Source of the DNA: Sphingomonas sp. PP-CC-1A-547
Lineage (GTDB): Bacteria; Pseudomonadota; Alphaproteobacteria; Sphingomonadales; Sphingomonadaceae
NCBI RefSeq assembly: GCF_003610375.1
Contig: NZ_RAPZ01000013.1
Location: 124,001 to 188,000, forward strand
Reading direction: 5' to 3'
Length of the DNA: 64,000 nucleotides
The first letter of the stretch is position 1, and each line of letters opens with the position of its first letter. Shown one piece after another: positions 7,877-17,600 of this stretch. The translations under genes were made by a program, and so were the position numbers. Under the pieces are notes generated by a model. The model had not been told where the DNA came from. It did no database searches and saw only the letters and a program-made list of their open reading frames with translations.

Positions 7877-10195
7877 TCAGAACGCCCGCGAGATCGTCGC
7901 CATGACCGCCGCGCCGCTGCCGATATAATAAGCGGGCGGCGAGGCGGCGATGACCGTGTCGCCTCGGCCGATCGTGTCCTGCGCGTTGGTGCTGACCGAC
8001 TGCACGCCGGCAAGGACGTGCGGATCGGTGACGTTGATCGCGTTGACGCGCAGGTCGGTGCGCTTGCCGTCGAGCCAGTCAGCAAGGTGCATGCCGACCG
8101 ACAGGTCGAGCGTCGCATAGCCCTTGATGCGCTCATCGTTCATGAAGCTCGCATATTGCCGGCCGATATATTTCGACGCGACGCTGCCGAAGAACCGCCC
8201 GTCGTCATAGATCCCGCCTGCGCCGAACTGCACGGTCGGGCTGGACACCGCGTGCTTGCCCCTGGTCGGCAGGAAGTCCGCGCCGACCGGCAGGTCGTCG
8301 TCGATCCGCGCGCGCAGATATTCGCCGGAGAGGTACAGGCTGACGCCTGCGACCGGCCGGTAATCGATCTCCGCATCGACGCCGTACGAGGTCTGGCCAC
8401 CGGCGTTGAGCGTGGCATTTACCTGCGCACCGCCCTGGTCGAGCACGGTCGCGAGCTGGCGGTTGCGGAACTTGTAGTGGAAGCCGGACACCGAGGCGGA
8501 GAGCTGTTCGCCGATGAACCGATAGCCGATCTCCTGCGACACCGAATATTCGTTCTTGAGCGCGTTCGTCCCCTGCACGACCACTTCGCCACCATAATAG
8601 CTGTTGTAGAGCGTGAACTCGTTGGGCGTGCGGAAGTTGGTGGTGATGTTGGCGAACAGTTGCTGGCGATCGTCGATCCGGTAGTGGATCGCGGCACGCG
8701 GCAATGCGGCGAAGCTGTCGTTGCGCACCTTGTCCTGCGGCCCGGGCAGGTAATTGCGGCCGTTGCGCAGGACGTTCACGCCCTTGAACCCGGCATCGAT
8801 CGTCAGCCGCGGCGTCAGCGCGATGCTGTCGGCGAAGAAGAAGCCCTTCGTTACCGTCACGGTGCGCTGATTCTCATAGGCGAGCAGGCGGCCGTCGGCG
8901 GTGCGGATCGCTTTGGCGCGGTAGCCCCAGCGGTCGGTCGGCCGGCCATCGGCGTCGACCGACGTGTAGGATTGGGTGACGCGGTCGGTGCCGTAGTCGA
9001 ACCAGAGCCCGGCGGTGAGCGTGTGCGCGCCGGTCTTGAAGGTGAGCTTGCTGACGTTGCCGGTCCGCATCTGGTCGCCGGTATAATTGCCGAGCACGGT
9101 TGCCACGCCATCGACTGCGCCGGGCAATGCGATCGGCTGCGCCAGCTCCTCGGTGCCAAGGAAATTGCCTTCGGTGGTCAGCTGCGTGCCGTAGGGCGAG
9201 TTGCCGTAGCCGAACTGGAGATAGGTGGTGCTGTCGAGCGCCAGCCGATCGGTCAGCATCAAGTGCACCGGCGCGGAGGCGTAGAGGTTGCGGAACGGCG
9301 CGCGGTACAGCCGCCAGTAATTCGTATTCCCCTCCGTATAGCGCTTGTCGTAGTTGAAGCCGCGACCTTGCGCGTTCCACTCGGCAAGCGTCGGGCTCGG
9401 ATAGCTCGACGAGTTCGCGTCGTTATACGACAGTGCGAGGCTGGCGCGGTTGCCGGCGCCCCATTCCCCCAGGATCTTCGCGTCGATATGCTGGCGCGTG
9501 TCGAAACCGGCACCCCGCCAGTTGTCCGCGCGCGTGTTCGAATAGGACAGGAACGCCTTCAGCCCGGTGTTACCGATCGTCCCGCTATCGACCCGGAAAA
9601 ATCCCCGCCGCGCTGCGTAGCTGCCGAGCGACAGGTCGACGAGTGCGCTAGGACGCGCCTTCGGATCGTCCAGCGTCAGCGACAACAGACCGCCTGCGCC
9701 GCCGAGCGTGGGTGAATCAATATCAACCGACCCTTGCGCGAGTGAGATGCGCTTCAGGTTCTCGGGATCGGCGAACTGCGACGGATAGGCGTAATAATAG
9801 CCGATGTCGTTCTGCGGCGCGCCCTCCATCAGCACGCCGATCTCGTCCTGGCCAAGCCCCCGCAACGTCAGGCTCGAACTCGTCGACAGGCCGTACGGAT
9901 CGCTCGACGCGACGTTCGCGCCGGGCAGCAGCGTGACGAGCTGGAACGCGTTGAGCGTCGGCGCCTGCTTGACGATGAAGTCGGCGGAAATCGCACTCTG
10001 CGCGCGCGGCACCTTCTGGTCGGGGAGCAAACCCGCCGGGTCCTGCTTGCCGACCACACGGATTTCGGCAGGTTCGACCGGGTCGGCCACCTGCGCGCCT
10101 GCCGACGATGCGGCGAGGGTCGCTGCGACCAGGCCTAAAAGCCTGCGCTCGCGCGCCGCGGAAATTACACTCAAACCAGCAGTTAAAAACGTCAC
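7877..10195 (-). CDS. TonB-dependent outer-membrane receptor, probable thiamine uptake
   Basis: About 772 residues. It has a signal peptide (LLGLVAATLAASSAGAQ), then a plug domain (PTLNAFQLVTLLPGANVASS, SLTLRGLGQDEIGVLMEGAP) and a beta-barrel with typical Tyr/Asn-rich strands. The barrel ends in ...GAAVMATISRAF, with the C-terminal Phe used for outer-membrane insertion. A TPP riboswitch lies directly upstream, so the substrate is probably thiamine or a thiamine phosphate taken up with TonB energy. GTG 10195 with GGAG five bases upstream is my preferred start; GTG 10201 overlaps that Shine-Dalgarno. It is the first gene of the operon that continues with the kinase and permease. Confidence 0.88.
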   Translation of the reverse strand: MTFLTAGLSVISAARERRLLGLVAATLAASSAGAQVADPVEPAEIRVVGKQDPAGLLPDQKVPRAQSAISADFIVKQAPTLNAFQLVTLLPGANVASSDPYGLSTSSSLTLRGLGQDEIGVLMEGAPQNDIGYYYAYPSQFADPENLKRISLAQGSVDIDSPTLGGAGGLLSLTLDDPKARPSALVDLSLGSYAARRGFFRVDSGTIGNTGLKAFLSYSNTRADNWRGAGFDTRQHIDAKILGEWGAGNRASLALSYNDANSSSYPSPTLAEWNAQGRGFNYDKRYTEGNTNYWRLYRAPFRNLYASAPVHLMLTDRLALDSTTYLQFGYGNSPYGTQLTTEGNFLGTEELAQPIALPGAVDGVATVLGNYTGDQMRTGNVSKLTFKTGAHTLTAGLWFDYGTDRVTQSYTSVDADGRPTDRWGYRAKAIRTADGRLLAYENQRTVTVTKGFFFADSIALTPRLTIDAGFKGVNVLRNGRNYLPGPQDKVRNDSFAALPRAAIHYRIDDRQQLFANITTNFRTPNEFTLYNSYYGGEVVVQGTNALKNEYSVSQEIGYRFIGEQLSASVSGFHYKFRNRQLATVLDQGGAQVNATLNAGGQTSYGVDAEIDYRPVAGVSLYLSGEYLRARIDDDLPVGADFLPTRGKHAVSSPTVQFGAGGIYDDGRFFGSVASKYIGRQYASFMNDERIKGYATLDLSVGMHLADWLDGKRTDLRVNAINVTDPHVLAGVQSVSTNAQDTIGRGDTVIAASPPAYYIGSGAAVMATISRAF

Positions 10196-10227
10196 GTCCA
10201 CTCCAATCGGAGGGACGACGGGCCAGC

Positions 10228-10326
10228 CGCAGACCCTCCCTACGCCGGTATAAGCCGGATCAGGTTCAGCGGGTCATGGGCTGTTGCCCACCTCTCAGCC
10301 GCACATCAGCGGCCCCCCGGGGATGC
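10228..10326 (-). promoter_or_regulatory. TPP riboswitch (THI element)
   Basis: On the minus strand the conserved thi-box pieces appear in the right order. They are GGGGGGCC with a GCCGC/GCGGC stem, then GGCTGAGAG (pyrimidine-binding arm), then ACCCGCTGAACCTGATCCGG (pyrophosphate-sensing arm), then TACCGGCGTAGGGAG closing the P1 helix. The element ends about 35 bases before the receptor start, so repression by thiamine pyrophosphate probably acts on ribosome access, or on transcription just before the gene. A covariance-model search would settle the exact boundaries. Confidence 0.93.
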
Positions 10327-10444
10327 GTGCCGCTTAGGCGGTTGGGCGGGTAGTGGAAAGGGCTATCGTGTTGATCTGGCTGGAGTGCCTCACGTCATGC
10401 AGTGGCAAACCTCAAGACCATTCCGAAGAACGGCGCGCAGCGGC

Positions 10445-10485
10445 CGGCCTACCCAGAAAACATGCTGTGAAAACAAGGTAGGCCG
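10445..10485. repeat. Inverted repeat in the 10.3-10.6 kb intergenic region
   Basis: CGGCCTACC (10445-10453) is repeated in inverse as GGTAGGCCG (10477-10485) with a 23-base A-rich loop. It lies in the gap between the TPP riboswitch and the 10629-10964 gene, where I see no other gene. It could be a terminator for the minus-strand gene 10629-10964 reading the other way, or an operator. No T-run supports termination strongly. Confidence 0.35.
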
Positions 10486-10628
10486 ACCGCCTCGGCAGCT
10501 CGATCAACGAGCACCGTCCGGGTCGGCAAGGGAGCGCCAACGCCGCGACGGTATGACAAATACGTTGCAGCGCGGCATTTAGACTCATCGTGCCGTGAAA
10601 TGTCTCGGCTAACGGCGGCGTCGGACGG

Positions 10629-10964
10629 TTAGGCGCGACCCTCGCGACGCTTGATCTCGCCCAACAGCGCCTCGGCCACCGGGTTGCCGACCTCGCCACC
10701 CGACTGTTCGTACGCACCCGCGAGCTCCGCGTCCGTCGCGCCCTGCAAGAGCGCGTTCACTTCGGCGTTGAAGTCGTCGACCTCGCCTGCGGCGGCATCG
10801 GCGGCGTCCTCGCTCGTCACCGCAGGCTCTGCTCCAGCGGTGGGAGCGTGCGCCATCACGGCATCCTGCTTGAAGATGTCGAAGGCTTCGGCAGCTTCGT
10901 TACGTTCCTCAATGGCGATTTCGAGACGGGTGAACAGGTCGAGTTGGGGTGCGGTGTTTTCCAT
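10629..10964 (-). CDS. Acidic hypothetical protein
   Basis: A 111-residue acidic protein (MENTAPQLDLFTRLEIAIEE...) with no signal peptide or membrane segment. The N-terminal third is a probable amphipathic helix, the middle is Ala/Asp/Glu-rich (EDAADAAAGEVDDFNAEVNA), and the end reads NPVAEALLGEIKRREGRA. Codon positions fit high-GC coding on this strand better than the overlapping plus-strand frame. No family recognised. It may be regulatory or structural; nothing in the surroundings indicates a role. Confidence 0.5.
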   Translation of the reverse strand: MENTAPQLDLFTRLEIAIEERNEAAEAFDIFKQDAVMAHAPTAGAEPAVTSEDAADAAAGEVDDFNAEVNALLQGATDAELAGAYEQSGGEVGNPVAEALLGEIKRREGRA

Positions 10965-11149
10965 GGCGGCAGCTTATCCGCGCGAACGTGGTCCAGGCAA
11001 CTCGTTCGCGCACGGCCGTCGGACGGAGGAGGAACGTACCAGGAATCTCTATGATGCAGAGCAACTCGTGAGACTTCCGGCCGGAACGTCCGTTCTGCCC
11101 TTCAAGCCACCGACCTGGACCCAGCGATCGGTTGCAGCAGGGAGAGAGC

Positions 11150-11551
11150 ATGACCGCGATCCGAGCCGCCGAACCCTATGACCTGTCCCGGTTGATGGCG
11201 TTCGATTCCTTTCCCGGAGACCGGATCGCGGAGATCGTCGAGCGCCGCATGCTGGTCGCCGAAGTGGACGGCGTCATCGCAGGCTATATCGCGTGGCAGA
11301 CCGGCGGATGCATCGGCATGGACTATGTGAATAAACTGGTCGTCGATCCCGACTATCGTCGCCACGGGATCGCCCAATCGTTGATAGCCGAACTGAATTC
11401 GATCCTGAACGGGCGGGTTTTCATCTCGACCGGTGCCGACAACAGCGCAGCAATCGGACTTTTGAGGCTTACCAACTGGCAACCGGCAGGGCAGATCGTC
11501 GGCTTACGTCCGGCAGACGAACCAGAAATCTTTTACTACCGCGATTTATGA
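11150..11551 (+). CDS. GNAT-family N-acetyltransferase
   Basis: A 133-residue single-domain GNAT enzyme. It begins MTAIRAAEPYDLSRLMAF (beta1-alpha1). The acetyl-CoA-binding motif A is VNKLVVDPDYRRHGIAQSLI, with the R-x-x-G-I/x-A pyrophosphate loop RRHGIA. Motif B is STGADNSAAIGLLRLTNW. ATG 11150 has GGGAGAG seven bases upstream; the earlier in-frame codon at 11132 has none. GNAT enzymes move an acetyl group from acetyl-CoA to amines of small molecules or protein N-termini, and the substrate cannot be deduced here. It stands alone between opposite-strand or unrelated genes. Confidence 0.85.
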   Translation: MTAIRAAEPYDLSRLMAFDSFPGDRIAEIVERRMLVAEVDGVIAGYIAWQTGGCIGMDYVNKLVVDPDYRRHGIAQSLIAELNSILNGRVFISTGADNSAAIGLLRLTNWQPAGQIVGLRPADEPEIFYYRDL

Positions 11552-11695
11552 TTCGAAAATCCGGCCGCTGCGCAAGGTAGCGATATCTTTTTTGGAATTA
11601 GTGGGCCGAAGTGGTATTTTTGCGGGACTAGTCGAAGTGACGACTTCTGTAGTCAGACGTTGCGGTCGGTATATTCGGATATGCCACAACGGATG

Positions 11696-11950
11696 CTAAA
11701 TCCCGATCAACGGCTTCGCGAGCATCTTGAGGATGCCTTGGTGGAGGCGGATGCGCTTGGCCAGACCGTCGTCGCCGCGCTGATCTCCGAGGCGCTCGAT
11801 GCAATGCATACTCACGACCTTAAGGGATCGTAGAACGAAGCCTGTGTGTTGGGCGACAATGATACCGCAATTCCCGCAAGCTTCGAACGTCCCGCCGCTA
11901 CAATCCTGGTCGGAGGCGCCTCGCGTTCGTCGGATGAACGCAGCCGACAT
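11696..11950 (-). CDS. Small Cys-containing protein, possible zinc-ribbon remnant
   Basis: An 84-residue reading frame with the pattern DCSGGTFEACGNCGIIVAQH, which resembles the first half of a zinc ribbon (C-x6-C-x2-C). The expected second CxxC is only one Cys (MHC), so the site may be incomplete or the gene decayed. Its first 17 bases overlap the start of the divergent photolyase gene. No ribosome-binding site stands out. Real coding is plausible because of the protein-like pattern, but this is a weak call and may be a chance frame. Confidence 0.35.
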   Translation of the reverse strand: MSAAFIRRTRGASDQDCSGGTFEACGNCGIIVAQHTGFVLRSLKVVSMHCIERLGDQRGDDGLAKRIRLHQGILKMLAKPLIGI

Positions 11951-13361
11951 CCGATCAAGCGGGCGTTACGTTCTCTGCTGGCTGCAACAGGCGTTGCGTG
12001 CCCGCGACAATCCGGTAATCGACGCGGCGATCCGTCTCGGCAACGATCTCGGCCTGCCGGTCCTCGTCTACCACGGACTGCGAGACGATTACCCCTACGC
12101 GTCCGATCGCCTTCACCGCTTCATTCTGGGTGCGAGCCGCGATCTGGCGCGAGACTGCCGGCAGCGCGGCCTTGCCTGCGTCCAGCATGTCGACCGCGCC
12201 GACGCACGCGAGAAGGGTCTGGTCTATCGTCTGGCCGCCGACAGCGCCGCGGTGTTCGTCGAGGACCAGCCGACCTTCGTCGCGCGCTGGCAGTCGGACC
12301 GTGTCGCCGCCCGCACCGAAGTCGCGATGTTCGCGGTCAATGCCGCATGTCTGGTACCCCCCGCGCTGCTCGGCGACGGCATCGGCTCGACCACCGCGTT
12401 TCGACGCCGGCACGAAGCGGTGAGAGCGGATTGGGTGGCGATCGCCGATCTTCAAGCGGGCATTGCGGCGTATGATGGCCCCCTGCCCTTCACATCGGAT
12501 CGACTTGAGTCATGCAGCGACGCCGACCTGGACCGGCTGGTCGAGAATGCGGCGATCGATCATTCGCTTGCGCTCAGTCCGGACTTCCCGGCCGGCCGCG
12601 ACGGCGCCTTGACGAAGCTCGAACGGCTGATGGACACGGTGCTGCCGACCTATGCGACGACCCGCAACGATGCGACCAAGCCGGTCGGTGCGAGCATGCT
12701 CTCGCCCTATCTGCATTTCGGCGTGATCGGCCCGCGCGAGGTCATGGCCACCGTCGAAGCCGCCGATGCGCCTGTCGCCGCCAAGAGCAAGTTCGCCGAC
12801 GAACTGCTGACATGGCGCGAGTGGTTCCACTACCAGGCTCGCGCGCTTCCCTCGCCCGAACGCTACGACCGCGTCTCGGAATGGGCCCGCGAAACGCTGG
12901 CCGCTCACGCTTCTGACCCGCGTCCGGAAGTGGAAACGCTCGCCGACCTGCTCAACGGAACCACCCGCGACGAGACCTGGAACGCCTGCCAGCGCCAGTT
13001 CCTGGTCGATGGCTGGATGCACAATAATCTGCGCATGTACTGGGCCAAGCGGATCATCGCCCTGACGCCCGATCCCGAGACCGCGTGGGCGACCGCCTGT
13101 TACCTGAACGACCGGCTCAGTCTCGACGGGCGCGATCCGTCGACCTACGGCAATATCGCGGCGTCGTTCGGCGCAGGGTCGCCTGGCCGCGACGGGCCGC
13201 CGATCTACGGCAAGGTGCCGGCGCGGTCGGATGGCTCGACCCGGCACCGCGACGGTGGCCCGGAGTGGCTTCGCGCCGCCGCAACGCGTACCGCGCCCGA
13301 ACCTACGCTGCCGTCGGGCCTGCCGTCCGCACTTTACCTTACGGGCGAACTGCCCATCTAA
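11934..13361 (+). CDS. phr: Class II-type deoxyribodipyrimidine (CPD) photolyase
   Basis: A 475-residue flavoprotein that splits UV-induced cyclobutane pyrimidine dimers using blue light. The N-terminal Rossmann domain begins RYVLCWLQQALRARDNPVID, which matches class II photolyases (YVLYWMQ...RAEDN). The C-terminal FAD-binding half has LTWREWFHYQARALP, then WNACQRQFLVDGWMHNNLRM, YWAKRII and YLNDRLSLDGRDPSTYGNIA. These correspond to the class II MHxxxRMYWAKKI and LNDxxxxDGRDPN blocks. ATG 11934 puts the conserved start at the usual distance; ATG 11859 and the open frame from 11799 would add odd residues. The final ~45 residues (YGKVPARSDGSTRHRDGGPE) look lineage-specific. Confidence 0.85.
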   Translation: MNAADIRSSGRYVLCWLQQALRARDNPVIDAAIRLGNDLGLPVLVYHGLRDDYPYASDRLHRFILGASRDLARDCRQRGLACVQHVDRADAREKGLVYRLAADSAAVFVEDQPTFVARWQSDRVAARTEVAMFAVNAACLVPPALLGDGIGSTTAFRRRHEAVRADWVAIADLQAGIAAYDGPLPFTSDRLESCSDADLDRLVENAAIDHSLALSPDFPAGRDGALTKLERLMDTVLPTYATTRNDATKPVGASMLSPYLHFGVIGPREVMATVEAADAPVAAKSKFADELLTWREWFHYQARALPSPERYDRVSEWARETLAAHASDPRPEVETLADLLNGTTRDETWNACQRQFLVDGWMHNNLRMYWAKRIIALTPDPETAWATACYLNDRLSLDGRDPSTYGNIAASFGAGSPGRDGPPIYGKVPARSDGSTRHRDGGPEWLRAAATRTAPEPTLPSGLPSALYLTGELPI

Positions 13362-13457
13362 CCCGAGCGCGCGTCGTCGCCCGCTAACGACGCTCGACCC
13401 ATTCACCTGCAAGCATGGCGCGCCCGTCAGGCGCAGCGCCGTACACCGGAATTGACC

Positions 13458-14663
13458 ATGACATCGACTGCGCAAGACCGCCCGGAATCTCGTACGACGG
13501 GCTATGTCCTGACCAGCAGCGTGACGTTCGCGATGGCCGCCGCTGCCGGCGTCGCGGTCGCCAACATCTATTACAACCAGCCGATGCTGGGCGTGATCGA
13601 GAAGGACCTGCCGGGCAAGCTGTCCACGCTGATCCCCACCGCCACACAGCTCGGCTATGCCGCAGGCCTGTTCTTCCTCGTGCCGCTCGGCGACCTGATC
13701 GAGCGCAAGCGCCTGATCGTGATCCAGTTCGCCGTCCTGGCTGCCGCGCTGGTCGCCGCCGCGATCGCGCCCACCGCGGGGCTCGTCGTGGCCGCGTCGC
13801 TGCTGGTCGGCATCGCCTCCACGGTCGCACAGCAGATCGTCCCGCTGGCCGCCAACCTCGCCGCGCCGGACCGACGGGGGGCGACCGTCGGCACGGTCAT
13901 GTCAGGCCTCTTGTGCGGCATATTGCTCAGCCGGACACTTGCCGGCTTCGTCGCCACGCATGCCGGCTGGCGCGAGATGTTCTGGCTGGGCGTGCCGATG
14001 GCGCTCGCCGTCGGCCTCTGGATGGCGATCAAGCTACCCCGCAGCCAGCCAGCCGCCACACTGTCCTATGGCGGTCTTCTCCGCTCGCTCGTCGGGCTAT
14101 GGCGCGAGTTCGACGCATTGCGGCTGGCGACCGTCACCCAGTCGCTGATCTTCGCCGCGTTCACCGCGTTCTGGACGATCCTCGCGCTCAGGCTTCAGGA
14201 GCCGCGCTATGCGATGGGCGCCGATGTCGCGGGGCTGTTCGGTATCGTCGGCGCAGTCGGCATCTTCGCCGCGCCGATCGCCGGACGGTACGCGGATCGA
14301 AAGGGCCCGCACATGGTGATCGCGCTTGGTGCCGCGCTCACGCTGGTATCGTGGATCCTGTTCGGCGTGTGGACGTCGATCGCGGGCATGGTCGTCGGTG
14401 TCATCGTGCTCGATTTCGCCGTCCAGAGCGCGCTCGTCTCCAACCAGCACATCGTCTACGCGCTGCGCCCCGAAGCGCGGGCGCGGCTCAACACGATCTT
14501 CATGGGCGGGATGTTCCTGGGCGGCGCGGTCGGGTCCGCCGCCGCGACGCAGGCCTGGGCCGCGGCGGGCTGGTTCGGCGTGGCTATGCTCGGCATCGTG
14601 CTGACCGCGCTGGCGACGCTGATCCAGACGGTCAGCCTGGTTCGGCGCAAGCGGGCGATCTGA
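13458..14663 (+). CDS. MFS transporter, AraJ-like efflux type
   Basis: A 401-residue protein with about twelve hydrophobic helices. The loop 2-3 signature of the major facilitator superfamily appears as [20 protein letters not shown], and the second-half equivalent as [38 protein letters not shown] near the N-terminus is typical of a bacterial MFS subgroup annotated as putative drug or sugar efflux. ATG 13458 is preferred over TTG 13452. It starts 96 bp after the photolyase stop; the substrate is unknown. It is the last plus-strand gene before the carbohydrate locus, on the opposite strand from the next gene. Confidence 0.83.
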   Translation: MTSTAQDRPESRTTGYVLTSSVTFAMAAAAGVAVANIYYNQPMLGVIEKDLPGKLSTLIPTATQLGYAAGLFFLVPLGDLIERKRLIVIQFAVLAAALVAAAIAPTAGLVVAASLLVGIASTVAQQIVPLAANLAAPDRRGATVGTVMSGLLCGILLSRTLAGFVATHAGWREMFWLGVPMALAVGLWMAIKLPRSQPAATLSYGGLLRSLVGLWREFDALRLATVTQSLIFAAFTAFWTILALRLQEPRYAMGADVAGLFGIVGAVGIFAAPIAGRYADRKGPHMVIALGAALTLVSWILFGVWTSIAGMVVGVIVLDFAVQSALVSNQHIVYALRPEARARLNTIFMGGMFLGGAVGSAAATQAWAAAGWFGVAMLGIVLTALATLIQTVSLVRRKRAI

Positions 14664-14680
14664 CCGACCGCCCGACCCGC

Positions 14681-17600
14681 TTACAGTCCGATAGAGTAGA
14701 GTGCGTGGTGCGCCAGGATGAACAGCGTACGACGATCGGCGCCACCGATGACGAGTTGCAGCGGACGTTCCGGGACGTCGATACGACGTAACAGCGAGCC
14801 GTCCGGCCGATAGACGAACACCTGTCCATTGGCGACGTACAGGTTGCCGGCCGCGTCGCGCGTTGCGCTCTCGCCGCCGCGCGGTGCGACGACCTTTAGG
14901 TCCGTCACCCGGCCATTGTCGCCGACCAGACCGCTATACGTGCGGTTCTCCGATCCGTTGGTCAGCACTACCCGCTCGCCGGGGGGCGCCGTGACGAACC
15001 CGTAAGAGTCGAGCGTATCGGACCAGCGCCAACCCTGATGATCGTCCGGCCCCTGATTCCACACGCGGAACGCCGGCAGCACCAGCGAACCGTCGGGCGA
15101 GACATATTCCTGCGCCTTCGCCTCGCCCATCTTGCCGGTGAAGAAATCGGCGAGCGGTGGATATTGGTACGTCGTAGGATCGATCCGGTCGGCGAACTCG
15201 CCGTTCGCCCAGACGTTGACGGGCAACACCGTCGCCGCACCGCGTCTCGCCTTGGCCGGGGTCGGTGCGATGACTCGAACGTCAGCCGGCTTGGTCGGAT
15301 CGATGCTGTAGACGGTCCCGTCTCGCCCGGCCGACGACAGCACCAGCAGATCGCCGGACTTGGCGACCGCGAGGTTCACCGCGTCGAGCGGCGCTTCCGC
15401 GACGATCGACAGGCCTTCGGTCTTCGACCAGCCATGGATCCGCTGGAAGCGGCGATCGATGAAGTACAGCTTGCCCTGCGCATCGACCGCGCCACCGGCG
15501 ATCGAATAGAAACCGTCGGCCAGCTTCTCGACGCCGGGCGTTGCCGGTATCGGGGTTTGGACCGCCGTTGCAGGTGCGGCCGGCACGTCGAGCTTGGCGA
15601 ATTCGAGTTCGCGCACTTCCTGCCCGCGTGTCATGTCCTTGATCGTGTTCTCGAACGGGAACTTGCTTGCGCGCAGATATGTGCCGCAGCCCTTCGCATC
15701 GCAGCTCGCAAACCCGCTTTCGGCGTTCACATGGACATTGCGGAAACGGATGTCGCCGGAGTTGTAGAGCTTTACCGCCGCGTCCATCGGCTTGATCGAC
15801 CGTGTGACGCGGTAGCTGTGGTAATTGGCGAACAAGATGTTGCGCGAATTGCGGATCTCGGTGGAAATCGCATCGACGCCGTCGCGCACCTCTTGCTCGG
15901 TCTGTGGCGCGAGGAATTCCCAGTTCTCGACGTTGTCGAGGACGATCTCGGCGCGATAATGGTGCTCGGCCGACAGTTCGTAGACGTGACCGGGGGTCTT
16001 GGTGTTCGAGACGTGGAAGCCCGCCGATGCCAGCGTGTTCGGCGACCAGATCGCCGCAAACGTACCGCCGCCGCCGTCGGTCACCCAGATGCTCGGATGC
16101 TGACCATCGAAGCGCGCGCGCGGATCGCCGAATCCGATCGGGCTGCCCTTGGTCAGCACGGTGCCGCCCCCGCCCTGGATCTTGACGTCATTGATCATAG
16201 ACGCCTCGCCCGCCTTCCACAGAAGCGCGGTCGCGCGCGGGTTCACGCCCCCGGTCCACAGCCCCAAGCCGGAGACGATCGCGTTGCCGCCCTTCGCACT
16301 CTCCAGCAGCGCCTTCGGACCGCCGACACCCATGTACGCGGGCGTCTCGTCGGGGAGATAGAGATGCGTGAGGCTCGGATGCAGCGAGATCAGCACGCTG
16401 TCGGGCCGTAGCTTCAGCGTGTCGGTGACGCGGTAGCGACCGACCGGGAGATACAGCACGCGGTGAGTGTCGATTGCGCGCTGCAGGGCTGCGGTATCGT
16501 CGGTGGTATCGTCACCTTTGACGCCCAAATCACGCACGTTCGCCCATTCGCGCACGGCCGGCATGGCCCGGATCGCAGGCGCGCGTCGAGCGGGCAGTCG
16601 AGACAGCGGCGCGATCGACACGTCGGTCGCATATTCGCCGATCGTACCGAGGCCCGCCAGCTTCAGACCGTAAGAAAAGTCGGCGACCCGGTAGGTCGGC
16701 CCCGCCGCCGCGACGGTCTTTCCGCTGTCACGGAAACGCGCAAAGGTCGGCGTGTTGCTCGCGACCGCATTGTCGAATCCGATCTGCGTGAAGACGCTGT
16801 TCTCCGCCGAAACGACGATACCTGCCTGCGACACGTTCTCGAACCGGACGTCCTTGCCCCAGAACGAATCCGAATAGCCGCGGTCGATCTCGATCCCGAT
16901 CGGCGTATCGCGGATCGCGACGTTGACCAGAGTCAGGTCGACCTCATGCTCGCGGATCGCCGCGTCGCGCTGCCCCTGGAACTCCGAGTCGAGCAGCGTG
17001 AACTGCCACGCGGGCGAGGTCTTCTCCGACATGATGCCGTAGCGGCCGCCGAAGAAGCGCAGATTCTCGAACTCGTTGCCCGCCTGATAGACGCCGGCGA
17101 GACCCGAGCCGATGTGGAAGTCGATGTGCCGCAGATAGCCGTGCTGCGCGACGCGGAAGCGCACCGCGACCGCACCGGCATTGCCATCGCCGATCCGGAA
17201 ATCGACATTGGACAGCGTGGAATAGAAAGTGCTCGAGGTCGCGTCGAAGATCGCCGGATCGAACGGCACGCTAGTGCGCGGCGGGACGGGTGCCTTGCCG
17301 ACGCGGTACTGGTCCTCGCCGGTGAAGCTGACCATCGCCGCCACGCCGGACCCGAAGCCCGCGCTGTTGTCGGCAAGGACGATCTCGGGGCGGGTCGCGC
17401 CGACGCCGAAGACACGGACGGCGGAGCGGATGAAGATCGTGCGCGTGATCCGGTAGCGTCCCGACGGCAGGAACACGACGCCGCCATGACCGCCAGCCGC
17501 CGCCGCGTCGATCGCCTGCTGGATTGCCGCGCTGTCGTCCACGCGGCCGTCGCCGACGCCCTTGACGGTGATCGCGCGCGGATCATCGGGCTGGCTGAGA

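Noticed and set aside
7688-9715. A 675-codon plus-strand frame opposite the thiamine TonB receptor
   Set aside because: Antisense to the clear receptor gene, with Arg/Ala/Val-rich shadow composition.
10202-10628. Possible tRNA or other structured RNA besides the TPP riboswitch
   Set aside because: No cloverleaf or CCA-type end could be built; only the riboswitch and a 9-bp inverted repeat are seen.
10651-11181. A 176-codon plus-strand frame overlapping the acidic gene and the acetyltransferase start
   Set aside because: Ser/Ala-rich shadow; the minus-strand 10629-10964 protein and the GNAT start at 11150 explain the area better.
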